Assembly (NCBI GenBank): GCA_945878545.1
Contig: CAMCTQ010000038.1
Span: 1-9,413 of the forward strand
DNA from: Rickettsia typhi
Lineage (GTDB): Bacteria; Pseudomonadota; Alphaproteobacteria; Rickettsiales; Rickettsiaceae
Length of the DNA: 9,413 bases
Direction of reading: 5' to 3'
In this document: piece after piece, positions 1 through 6,540 of the stretch
How positions within the stretch are numbered: position 1 is the stretch's first letter
How the letters are laid out: each line of letters opens with the position of its first letter
Notes under the pieces: generated by a model
Databases searched by the model: none
Seen by the model: the letters and a program-made list of their open reading frames with translations, nothing else
Told to the model about the DNA's origin: nothing
Made by a program: the position numbers and the translations under genes

Positions 1-483
1 TATTGCCCCAGAACTCGAGAGTAGCATACCAATACGATAACCAAAAACATATAAACCAGAAACTTGCCCTTGTTTGGTGCTATCAATTATTTCTGTTTTG
101 AGCGCTCCAAGGACGGTGTCTTGGGCAGAGGAAAAAAAAGATATAGCAAGAGCGATTATCCCAAATAAGAATAAATTTTCCGAAGGCTTAATGCAGCTTA
201 GAGAAAAAACGGCAAGACTTAGGAATGCTTGAATAGTAACGATCCAAGATGTACGATGACCAATTGTTTTCGATAATATGGGAATATTTTTTATATCAAA
301 AATAGGGGCCCAAATAAAATTTATTGCATAAGGTATAGAAATTAAAGCAAAAACGCCGATAGTTTTAATATCGATTTCTTCCTTGGCTAGCCAAAAATTT
401 AGAGTGTTACCAGTAATCATTATGGTAAACCCACTCATCAATCCAATTAACCAAATAATTAATAATTTCTTTCTAGCTATCAT
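1..483 (-). CDS. ampG: AmpG-like muropeptide permease (MFS), N-terminal part, cut by window edge
   Basis: Inner-membrane major facilitator transporter of the AmpG type. In known members it imports GlcNAc-anhydroMurNAc peptides from the periplasm for peptidoglycan recycling. The 161 visible residues start at ATG 483 and stay open to base 1, so the C-terminal part lies outside the window. From memory of E. coli AmpG the match is clear: a first helix around residues 7-30 ending in GNTLNFWL, the segment IDIKTIGVFALI (37-48), FIWAPIFD (56-63) before the helix 2-3 loop with its basic HRTSW (76-80), then SSAQDTVLGALKTEII (118-133) and FGYRIGML (147-154). An in-frame GTG at 504 would add seven residues; ATG 483 is preferred although no strong ribosome site precedes it. 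It follows the CapA/ATP-grasp gene on the same strand after 117 bases but appears to have its own promoter. Rickettsia carry several ampG paralogues of uncertain substrate, so muropeptide transport is inferred from family. Confidence 0.88.
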   Translation of the reverse strand, partial: MIARKKLLIIWLIGLMSGFTIMITGNTLNFWLAKEEIDIKTIGVFALISIPYAINFIWAPIFDIKNIPILSKTIGHRTSWIVTIQAFLSLAVFSLSCIKPSENLFLFGIIALAISFFSSAQDTVLGALKTEIIDSTKQGQVSGLYVFGYRIGMLLSSSGAI

Positions 484-501
484 AAATATTTGATTGAATT
501 G

Positions 502-514
502 CACTTATTAAGTG
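502..514. repeat. Short perfect inverted repeat in the ampG leader
   Basis: CACTT / AAGTG arms (502-506 and 510-514) flank a 3-base loop ATT. It sits in the predicted 5' leader of the ampG-like gene, about 20 bases upstream of ATG 483. It could be a small operator or a weak RNA hairpin, but arms of five AT-rich bases occur often by chance in such sequence. Confidence 0.25.
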
Positions 515-527
515 ATCGGTGCCTCTA

Positions 528-556
528 TTACTATTACATCGATAAAGTAATGTCAA
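528..556 (-). promoter_or_regulatory. Candidate promoter for the ampG-like gene
   Basis: Read on the minus strand, a perfect -35 hexamer TTGACA (556-551) is followed after 17 bases by TAGTAA (533-528), a poor -10 match; shifting to an 18-base spacer gives AGTAAT, a 4/6 match. Transcription would begin near 521, about 40 bases before ATG 483. It lies in the gap after the upstream minus-strand gene, which would allow ampG to be transcribed independently. Confidence is limited by the weak -10. Confidence 0.4.
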
Positions 557-600
557 ATTTAACTTGGCATAGATTCAATATTGGTCATTTTGGCAGTTAA

Positions 601-2859
601 TTAGGAATCACATTGATATATTAAGGATTTTGCCAAAAGAGAACCGTGTTTTGTTGATAGTTTTTCATAAAAATTCTTTTCATAATCTGTCATGTGAAAA
701 AAATCACCATATTTTGATAATCCAGCTAAGCCGGGCTTAATATTTATTTCAGCAAAATAAATATTACCAGATTTATCTATAATAACATCAAATGCTAACT
801 CATTTATCATTTCATCATATTTTTTACTTAGGAAAATAGTAGCATCAATTGTTGTCCTTCTTATTTTTTCCATAATAATGGTAGTTTTTTCTTTAGAAAA
901 TATTTTTTCGAGGAGTTCTTTAGAGATGGCAGTGCCAGCGTTGTTTGAAATTTCACTTGATTTTTCACTAATTCTTGCTTCACTTAAAAAATGCCAGTCT
1001 TGGCCTATGTTAAAGACAAGGGCTCGGATATCAAAGACAGATCCTTCGTGGCGTGCTACATCAGCAGCTTCTTGAATAATGTATTTTTCATTAGTCACTA
1101 TTTTGTTAATATGAGAGATGCATTCAGGTAAAGTTAATAAGGAAGTAATTTGTTTTTGGTGATTAATGTAATATTCTATTATGAAACTATTATTTTCAGA
1201 TTTCACTACTAATATCTTATTTCCCATAGCACCATATCTTGGCTTAATAAAGATTACATGACGTTTTGAAAGATACCTTTGAATCTGGTCTATGCTACCA
1301 TCGAATATTTCGGTATAAGGGATAACCGAGGAGTCAAATTTTGATAAAACCTCGGCAGTAAGCATTTTATCGCCAGCTACTCTTCTGATAGTTTTAGTCG
1401 GGTAAATTTTATATCCTTGTGGTAATGCCCAAAGTAGAAAGTTATCATGTGTATTAAGGTTGTCTGGTCCTATATAAAAATCATAATTGACTTTAGGCAC
1501 AGGGGTGCAAACATACTTAAATTCATTATCTTCTAAAACATAGCCAGTAACAGTGTTCTCTTCTTTATTTACATTTATTGGTAAATAGCAAATTAGTTTA
1601 TAGTTGTATTTTGCGAGCTCAGGAACTAGTACAGATGCACGATGTAGGATAATATTGAATTCGCCAGTTTTTATTTTAGTATCATGATGATCGTGATACA
1701 ACATGCCAATCCATTTTTGTTTTGAACCCGGCTCAGTGAGATTTGTTTGTAGCACTGGTACTTGAAAATAATATCCAAATTTATCTTGTTGTGCTTTTAA
1801 CAAAGACTCGGAACTTGCCATTATTTTCTTTTGAAGAAGAACCTTACCTAAATCATCTAATTCGTGGTTGGTTACAAACCTTGGTTGATAATTTGTTAGT
1901 TTATTATCGCTTATAATTGGATATAATTTTAGTTGAATATCTGGTCGGTTATTTACCATTTGAATATTGAGAGAGGCAACGGCGCTGCATGGTGGGGCTT
2001 GCATTAGTCCATAGCGACCTGGTGAATGAAACATAAAATTTCCAATGCTATATAATACAAGATTAGATTTGCGTTTCTCGAATTCTTGCATCATGTGGGC
2101 TCCATGCCCGATAATTAAATCAACCCCACATGAAAACAAACTATCACTTAAACTCACTTGTGTTTGATTGCACCATTGGTAATTATTTCCCCAATGTGGA
2201 AAAAGTATTACAAAAGTATTTTGATCCAAAGTTTTAATCTTTTGTACTTGATCAGCAATTGTATCTAGGTCTAAAGGCATTAATCCAGATTTTTCAGGGG
2301 TAGCATAAACTTTATATTTGTTGCGATATGAAGATAAATCTTCAAAAGCAGCAATAATAGCAACCGTAATTTTTGTATTCTCAAAATTTATTTCGCAAGT
2401 AAATGGCTGACTCGCCTGATTAATATCTTTCCCAGCGCCTATCGCAGGTAATTTATATTCTTCAAGAATAGCTAATGTTTGATCATATCCTATAGTTCCA
2501 TAGTCAAAAGTATGATTATTAGCAAGGCTCACGAGAGATACATTGTGATTGATAAGTGTTTTAGGTGTTCTTTCTTTATCAGTCCAATGCAAATATTCTT
2601 TTTGCCCTTCAAAGGGTGATAGTTTGCAATCGGTAACTGGCGTCTCAAGGTTCATGACCACGAAATCAGCATTTATCATTATTGGTTTGAGTTTTTCTAA
2701 TCCATATTCATAGCCAAAACGATCTAAAATGGATACACCACCATTTTGTTTAATCTTTGCCTGATAATTTTCACCAAAACTAGTGTCGCCGGCAAATATA
2801 AATTCAAACTTTTCGTTGTTTTTTTTGTAAAATACTTTTTTTAAGTTGTCTGTTGCCAT
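601..2859 (-). CDS. CapA-like metallophosphatase fused to YheC/YheD-like ATP-grasp ligase
   Basis: A 752-residue two-domain protein. Residues about 18-330 match the CapA/PgsA family (poly-gamma-glutamate capsule synthesis; metallophosphatase fold): GDTSFGE (24-30), NLETPVT (70-76), SLANNHTFDYG (111-121), PHWG (221-224), GHGAH (251-255) and SIGNF (271-275), supplying the expected Asp, Glu, Asn and His ligands. Residues about 380-750 resemble YheC/YheD ATP-grasp proteins: a lead-in with TVTGYVLED (436-444) and PVPKVNYDFYIG (453-464), nucleotide-binding KPRYGAMGNKIL (539-550), IIQEAAD (594-600), FDIRALV (609-615) and metal-binding FAEINIKPGLAGL (702-714; E704, N706). The motif sets look intact, so both halves may be active. 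No signal peptide or membrane segment is evident at the N-terminus, unlike membrane-anchored CapA, so it is probably cytoplasmic. ATG 2859 has only a weak Shine-Dalgarno. Substrate is unknown; ligation of amino acids or peptides is inferred from family only. Confidence 0.85.
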   Translation of the reverse strand: MATDNLKKVFYKKNNEKFEFIFAGDTSFGENYQAKIKQNGGVSILDRFGYEYGLEKLKPIMINADFVVMNLETPVTDCKLSPFEGQKEYLHWTDKERTPKTLINHNVSLVSLANNHTFDYGTIGYDQTLAILEEYKLPAIGAGKDINQASQPFTCEINFENTKITVAIIAAFEDLSSYRNKYKVYATPEKSGLMPLDLDTIADQVQKIKTLDQNTFVILFPHWGNNYQWCNQTQVSLSDSLFSCGVDLIIGHGAHMMQEFEKRKSNLVLYSIGNFMFHSPGRYGLMQAPPCSAVASLNIQMVNNRPDIQLKLYPIISDNKLTNYQPRFVTNHELDDLGKVLLQKKIMASSESLLKAQQDKFGYYFQVPVLQTNLTEPGSKQKWIGMLYHDHHDTKIKTGEFNIILHRASVLVPELAKYNYKLICYLPINVNKEENTVTGYVLEDNEFKYVCTPVPKVNYDFYIGPDNLNTHDNFLLWALPQGYKIYPTKTIRRVAGDKMLTAEVLSKFDSSVIPYTEIFDGSIDQIQRYLSKRHVIFIKPRYGAMGNKILVVKSENNSFIIEYYINHQKQITSLLTLPECISHINKIVTNEKYIIQEAADVARHEGSVFDIRALVFNIGQDWHFLSEARISEKSSEISNNAGTAISKELLEKIFSKEKTTIIMEKIRRTTIDATIFLSKKYDEMINELAFDVIIDKSGNIYFAEINIKPGLAGLSKYGDFFHMTDYEKNFYEKLSTKHGSLLAKSLIYQCDS

Positions 2860-3061
2860 GATAAAGATTTTCTGGGATGATTCACCTAGGGCTAAGGTTA
2901 CCTAGCATATTTAGTTTAGTCTCGCTTTTAAGTGTAGGGTAGTCAAGTTAATCTATCAAATATCCGCAGAAAATTGCAATAGGTTTTGTAATGAGAGCAT
3001 AGGAAATGTTTACGTGATTTTGAGGTCAATTTTCAAGATTAGGGGGATATCTATTGATCTA

Positions 3062-3090
3062 TTGACTTTTACATACAAAAAGAATAGAAC
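3062..3090 (+). promoter_or_regulatory. Candidate promoter for tlc and the genes after it
   Basis: TTGACT (3062-3067, 5/6 to consensus) is separated by 17 bases from TAGAAC (3085-3090, 4/6). Initiation would be expected near 3096-3098, directly ahead of the inverted repeat at 3100-3128. It lies in the 280-base gap between divergent genes, where a plus-strand promoter is needed. A sigma-70 assignment is by consensus only. Confidence 0.5.
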
Positions 3091-3099
3091 TATTAGGTA

Positions 3100-3128
3100 T
3101 TTACAGGTATGTAGATACCACCTGTAAA
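3100..3128 (+). promoter_or_regulatory. Perfect 9-bp inverted repeat / leader stem-loop before tlc
   Basis: TTTACAGGT (3100-3108) and ACCTGTAAA (3120-3128) are exact reverse complements around an 11-base loop. Inside it, GGTAT (3106-3110) can alternatively pair with ATACC (3115-3119). The repeat ends 11 bases before the tlc ATG at 3140, in the place where a ribosome site would be expected, and no purine-rich Shine-Dalgarno lies between. If the promoter at 3062-3090 is used, the mRNA would begin almost at the foot of this stem. It may be an mRNA-stabilising 5' hairpin, a translation control element or a protein operator. The loop also holds an ATG-TAG start-stop pair (3109-3114). Confidence 0.5.
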
Positions 3129-3139
3129 CAGTTTTATTC

Positions 3140-4657
3140 ATGCAAATGCCGAATCTTAAAAAAAAACAGTTTCTATCGAATCTAAAAGATATAGTTTGGC
3201 CAATAGAGCGCTCAGAGCTGAAATTATTTGTGCCAATGTCTCTAATGATGCTTTGTATATTATTCAACTTCGGTGCCTTGCGCTCGATCAAAGATAGCTT
3301 AGTGGTGCCTAATATTGGTGCAGAGGTAATTAGTTTTTTGAAACTATGGTTAGTTCTTCCTTCTACGATAATTTTTACATTGATCTACGTCAAACTGAGT
3401 AACATGTTTGATTATGAACATTTATTTTATCTCATAGTATCCTTCTTCTTAGGGTTTTTTCTTGTTTTTACTTATGTTTTATATCCTGATCAGGATTTCT
3501 ATCATCCAGATCCTGAATCTGTGCAGCGATTGGTAGAACTTTATCCTCATTTCAAATGGTTTGTCTTAATGGCAAGTAAGTGGAGTTATGCTCTGATGTA
3601 TGTCTTTTGCGAACTATGGAGCGCAGTAGTCATCAACCTACTTTTTTGGCAATATGCTAATAATATATTTGATACTAAATCGGCGAAAAGATTTTATCCT
3701 ATTTTAGGTATGGTAGGCAATATAGGGCTGATTATGGCTGGTACTGTGTTAGTTACTTTTTCTGATATACCAATGGGTTTAGATGGTGAAATTTTAGATA
3801 AATATACGACTGAGCAATGTAGTGTAGTTTTAAAGCCAATTATGGTCACCATAATTATTTCTGGTTGTGTGGCGATGATGCTTTATCGATATATCAATAA
3901 ACACTTGGTTAAAACTAATGTGCTTAAAAAAGTGTCATCCAATACTCATAATGAAACTAAGACTAAATTATCTGTTTTAGACAGTGTCAAGCTAATCTTA
4001 AAGTCTAAATATATTGGTCACATTGTTATTTTGCTTTTGTGTTATGGGCTTGCAATCAATATTCTTGAAGGACCATGGAAGGCAAGGGTGCGTGATCTTT
4101 ACCCAAATACTGTTGATTATATTAATTTTATGGGTAAGTTCAACATTTGGATGGGTATATCTTGTGTTGTAGTTGCTTTAATTGGCAGTAATGTCTTAAG
4201 AAAGTTCAGTTGGCGCGCTGCTGCTTTGATTACTCCTTGTATTATTAGTTGCACTGGAATTATATTTTTTGTTTTTGTGATTTATGCTAATGACATAGGG
4301 TTTTTGGGTGTTTTTAGCCCAATATATTTGGCTGTAGTTATAGGTGCCATACAGAATATTTTAAGTAAATCAACGAAATATTCTTTGTTTGATTCAACCA
4401 AGGAAATGACATACATCCCTCTTTCCCTTGAACTTCGAACAAAGGGAAAAGCGGCAGTTGAGGTTATCGGTTTAAAATTTGGTAAATCACTTGGTGCCTT
4501 TTCGCAGTCATTTATGTTTATTTTAATGCCTACTGCTAGTTTTGATTCAGTTACCATATATTTAATGCTAATTTTTATATTAATAATAATTCTCTGGGTG
4601 TGGGATATCAGGAAATTAAATCAGGAATATATTAAATTAAAAGGTGATGAAGAATGA
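3140..4657 (+). CDS. tlc: ATP/ADP-translocase-family nucleotide transporter, Tlc4-like
   Basis: Inner-membrane nucleotide transporter used by obligate intracellular bacteria to take nucleotides from the host. The 505 residues match the usual length (about 500) and show about 12 hydrophobic segments. Family landmarks: IVWPIER (18-24), LRSIKDSLVV (47-56), SFLKLWLVLPS (65-75), FKWF...KWS (138-149), CELW (157-160), LLFWQYANN (167-175), KRFYPILG (183-190), NILEGPWKA (308-315), GSNVLRK (349-355), SLFDSTKEM (415-423), KGKAAVEVIG (435-444) and GKS (448-450). K51, E158, E310 and K449 appear to align with charged residues essential in plant plastid NTT1. By memory it resembles Rickettsia Tlc4 more than Tlc1 in the EGPWKA and DSTKEM regions. 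Tlc4 is reported to carry CTP, UTP and GDP, whereas Tlc1 exchanges ATP for ADP; the substrate here is inferred. A second in-frame ATG lies at 3146. Its stop overlaps the next start (ATGA), suggesting translational coupling. Confidence 0.95.
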   Translation: MQMPNLKKKQFLSNLKDIVWPIERSELKLFVPMSLMMLCILFNFGALRSIKDSLVVPNIGAEVISFLKLWLVLPSTIIFTLIYVKLSNMFDYEHLFYLIVSFFLGFFLVFTYVLYPDQDFYHPDPESVQRLVELYPHFKWFVLMASKWSYALMYVFCELWSAVVINLLFWQYANNIFDTKSAKRFYPILGMVGNIGLIMAGTVLVTFSDIPMGLDGEILDKYTTEQCSVVLKPIMVTIIISGCVAMMLYRYINKHLVKTNVLKKVSSNTHNETKTKLSVLDSVKLILKSKYIGHIVILLLCYGLAINILEGPWKARVRDLYPNTVDYINFMGKFNIWMGISCVVVALIGSNVLRKFSWRAAALITPCIISCTGIIFFVFVIYANDIGFLGVFSPIYLAVVIGAIQNILSKSTKYSLFDSTKEMTYIPLSLELRTKGKAAVEVIGLKFGKSLGAFSQSFMFILMPTASFDSVTIYLMLIFILIIILWVWDIRKLNQEYIKLKGDEE

Positions 4658-6399
4658 AAATAGTCAGGTACATACTGATTTTGCTACTTAGTATATGTCT
4701 TTTTTATTGTGTTACTTGGTACTATATAGTCAGTCAAATGACAGCTGAAATCAATACTAAATATGCAGGGCAAAAAATTTCTATTAAGGCCTTAGTAAAT
4801 AGCGAAGATTATTTTACTACTTTTGATAAAGTTAGTATGGATGGTTTTCCTTTTGATATAGCAGTTAGTATGCACGGATGGAAGGAAGAAAGTAGAGGAG
4901 CCGTAGTCTCTTATAATTCGCCTATAAAAATTGGTTATAGTCTTCTTTCACAAGCGGCATATATTTCATATAATGGCGATATTGACTCCTCTTATAAGCC
5001 AGTAACAAGAGGTTTTGGTGCTATATTAAAAGTTAAGGATTATTTGATTAAGATAGATATTCCGTTAACCAGGGCATTGCTTTCTAGTATTGTGAAGATG
5101 AGAGATTCAGTAGAGTTGATAAATTATATCAAAGATATTAATATCTCTACTAGGGAAGTTCAAATAATAGATAAACAAGAAAAAGAATTATTTTCTGACA
5201 AGGAATATGAAAGATTAAGTTTTTCTTTTGTGCCAGCAAAATACTATAAATCTTTGCAAGATCTGCAAGGTGATATACCAAAGGAATATAACCTTCTTTA
5301 TAGTGTTAAGACAAAACCTGTGAAATTTTCATCGCGGCGGATACCAGTCACTTTGTTTTATGGGTTCCTAGATTTGCCATCAGATTTCTCTGCTTCTGTT
5401 AAGATAGCTATAAAAACTAAGTCTAAAAAAGCTGAAGAATTATTTTTAGATTCAGAGGTACAAGCAGAGATTGGATTTTCCACTTCAAAAGTTGATCTGA
5501 ATTCTTTGAAATTAGAATTTAAAAGTGATGTTGATCAGACTAAGGGGAGCGATTTTAAATTGTTAGTAGATGGTGCAATAAGGCTAAAAGAAGGTTTGTT
5601 CGAAGAGTTGTTTAAAAAATATGAATTAATTAGACCAAAACTTCTTGCAGCACCTGGGGGGCATTTGATCAATCAGGAAATAGTGTACATAATTAACAAC
5701 CAAGATGCATTTAGGTTTAAAGACTTGGAAAATAGTGATTATCTTCTAAATCTTGATCTGACATCCTTATATAGTAAAAAAACTGCATCAATTAACTTGC
5801 ATAATTTTAGTATTTATTCTGGTCAATCTGGCTTTAAGTTAAGTCATGAATCAAAAATAAAATTGGTTAATCAAAAAGATTGGGATGCAAAGGGGGTAGT
5901 GCTTATTACAAATTATCCTTCAGTAGTTGATTTTAGTTCTGGTTATATTTATAGATTTGGTAAATTTAGGCTCCTAAGCGACAAGGCTAGAGCTATTTAC
6001 GTTGCTGTGAATAAAGAATTTTTAAAACAAATATCAGATTATCCTGCATCGGCTTCAAATGATCTTAGTTTCGATTATGAAATAGATCCAAATAATTGGT
6101 TAGAAGCAAAAATTGGTAGCGCAAAAATTATACAAATTCCAGAATTATATCAATTTGCATTGTATAGAAAATTATTTAGTGTTATTGACCAGCACGGTAA
6201 TCCACTAATCCAAATAAAAAAAATCTTACCTGATTTAGATGAAAATGAACCAATATTTAAAAAATTATTGCTTCAAATTACAGCAAAAGATCAAAATAAA
6301 ATGTTGCAACAAGAGACAAAGAAAGCTTTGCCAAGTAATACAAAAACTGTTATAGAAGAAGCTCCTCCGGTGAAAGAGTTACAGAGTAAAAATAAGTAA
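4654..6399 (+). CDS. Single-pass membrane-anchored extracytoplasmic protein, DUF2125-like
   Basis: A 581-residue protein of unknown function. Residues about 5-27 form one strong hydrophobic segment after a short basic start (MKIVRY), fitting an uncleaved signal anchor, so most of the chain would lie in the periplasm. The remainder is rich in alternating polar/hydrophobic stretches typical of beta structure, with no further clear membrane helix. The motif DGFPFDI (63-69) following the anchor resembles the GFPF-type motif I associate with the alphaproteobacterial DUF2125 (COG4093) family; that link is tentative. The last 35 or so residues (about 547-581) are a charged, probably disordered tail. 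The ATG overlaps the tlc stop by four bases (ATGA), with GGTGATGAAG just upstream serving as a plausible ribosome site inside tlc. Coupling to tlc suggests coordinated production but does not establish a shared role. No catalytic residues are recognisable. Confidence 0.8.
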   Translation: MKIVRYILILLLSICLFYCVTWYYIVSQMTAEINTKYAGQKISIKALVNSEDYFTTFDKVSMDGFPFDIAVSMHGWKEESRGAVVSYNSPIKIGYSLLSQAAYISYNGDIDSSYKPVTRGFGAILKVKDYLIKIDIPLTRALLSSIVKMRDSVELINYIKDINISTREVQIIDKQEKELFSDKEYERLSFSFVPAKYYKSLQDLQGDIPKEYNLLYSVKTKPVKFSSRRIPVTLFYGFLDLPSDFSASVKIAIKTKSKKAEELFLDSEVQAEIGFSTSKVDLNSLKLEFKSDVDQTKGSDFKLLVDGAIRLKEGLFEELFKKYELIRPKLLAAPGGHLINQEIVYIINNQDAFRFKDLENSDYLLNLDLTSLYSKKTASINLHNFSIYSGQSGFKLSHESKIKLVNQKDWDAKGVVLITNYPSVVDFSSGYIYRFGKFRLLSDKARAIYVAVNKEFLKQISDYPASASNDLSFDYEIDPNNWLEAKIGSAKIIQIPELYQFALYRKLFSVIDQHGNPLIQIKKILPDLDENEPIFKKLLLQITAKDQNKMLQQETKKALPSNTKTVIEEAPPVKELQSKNK

Positions 6400-6402
6400 A
6401 GA

Positions 6403-6414
6403 TTTCTTAAGAAA
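6403..6414. repeat. 12-bp perfect palindrome after the DUF2125-like gene
   Basis: TTTCTTAAGAAA begins four bases after the stop codon of the upstream gene. As RNA it would form only a short AT-rich stem and no U-run follows, so it is a weak terminator candidate at best. Another short repeat, AAGTA/TACTT (6425-6429 and 6439-6443), follows. Chance occurrence is plausible. Confidence 0.2.
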
Positions 6415-6488
6415 CTTAACTAAAAAGTATTTTGAAATTACTTAGCAGAATAATAGGTGCTGACGGTATAAAAATCATCGTGAAGGGC

Positions 6489-6494
6489 TATAAT
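6489..6494 (+). promoter_or_regulatory. Candidate -10 element for the polyprenyl synthase gene
   Basis: A perfect TATAAT lies 46 bases before the TTG start. The bases at the correct distance upstream (GTATAA at 6466-6471 for a 17-base spacer) do not match a -35, and there is no extended -10 TG. In this AT-rich sequence a lone TATAAT is weak evidence, but it is the best promoter candidate in the 141-base gap. Confidence 0.3.
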
Positions 6495-6529
6495 ATAGCT
6501 GGCGGTTGATATATAAATCTTTATATTAT

Positions 6530-6533
6530 GGGA
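6530..6533 (+). promoter_or_regulatory. Ribosome binding site supporting a TTG start
   Basis: GGGA ends seven bases before TTG 6541, a suitable spacing. The nearest ATG (6528) is in another frame and meets a stop after one codon. In the coding frame a TAA at 6514-6516 closes the upstream side and no ATG or GTG lies between, so TTG is the supported start. Confidence 0.5.
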
Positions 6534-6540
6534 TAATAAA

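Noticed and set aside
878..1075. Plus-strand open frame of 65 codons opposite the CapA/ATP-grasp gene
   Set aside because: It lies wholly within the antisense of the ATP-grasp domain, whose motifs are intact, and its product has no recognisable features.
2884..2907. Repeated CCTAG motifs and near-palindrome GCTAAGGTTACCTAGC upstream of the CapA/ATP-grasp gene
   Set aside because: The pairing needs a bulge and leaves a one-base loop, so no stable hairpin forms; as an operator it has no further support.
2918..2946. Possible minus-strand promoter with TTGACT (2946-2941) for the CapA/ATP-grasp gene
   Set aside because: The bases at 17-18 spacing (GAGACT, AGACTA) match a -10 poorly. An alternative pair, TTGCAA (2979-2974) and TAGATT at 18 spacing, is equally unconvincing, so no promoter was called.
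3010..3291. Minus-strand open frame of 93 codons across the tlc start
   Set aside because: It overlaps the clearly coding start of tlc and the leader hairpin; the translated sequence looks like random antisense.
4282..4557. Minus-strand open frame of 91 codons inside tlc
   Set aside because: Antisense of the conserved C-terminal region of the transporter, with no independent support.
6511..6526. AT-only inverted repeat ATATAAA/TTTATAT next to the TTG start
   Set aside because: Seven A/T pairs around a two-base loop would be very unstable; probably a result of composition.
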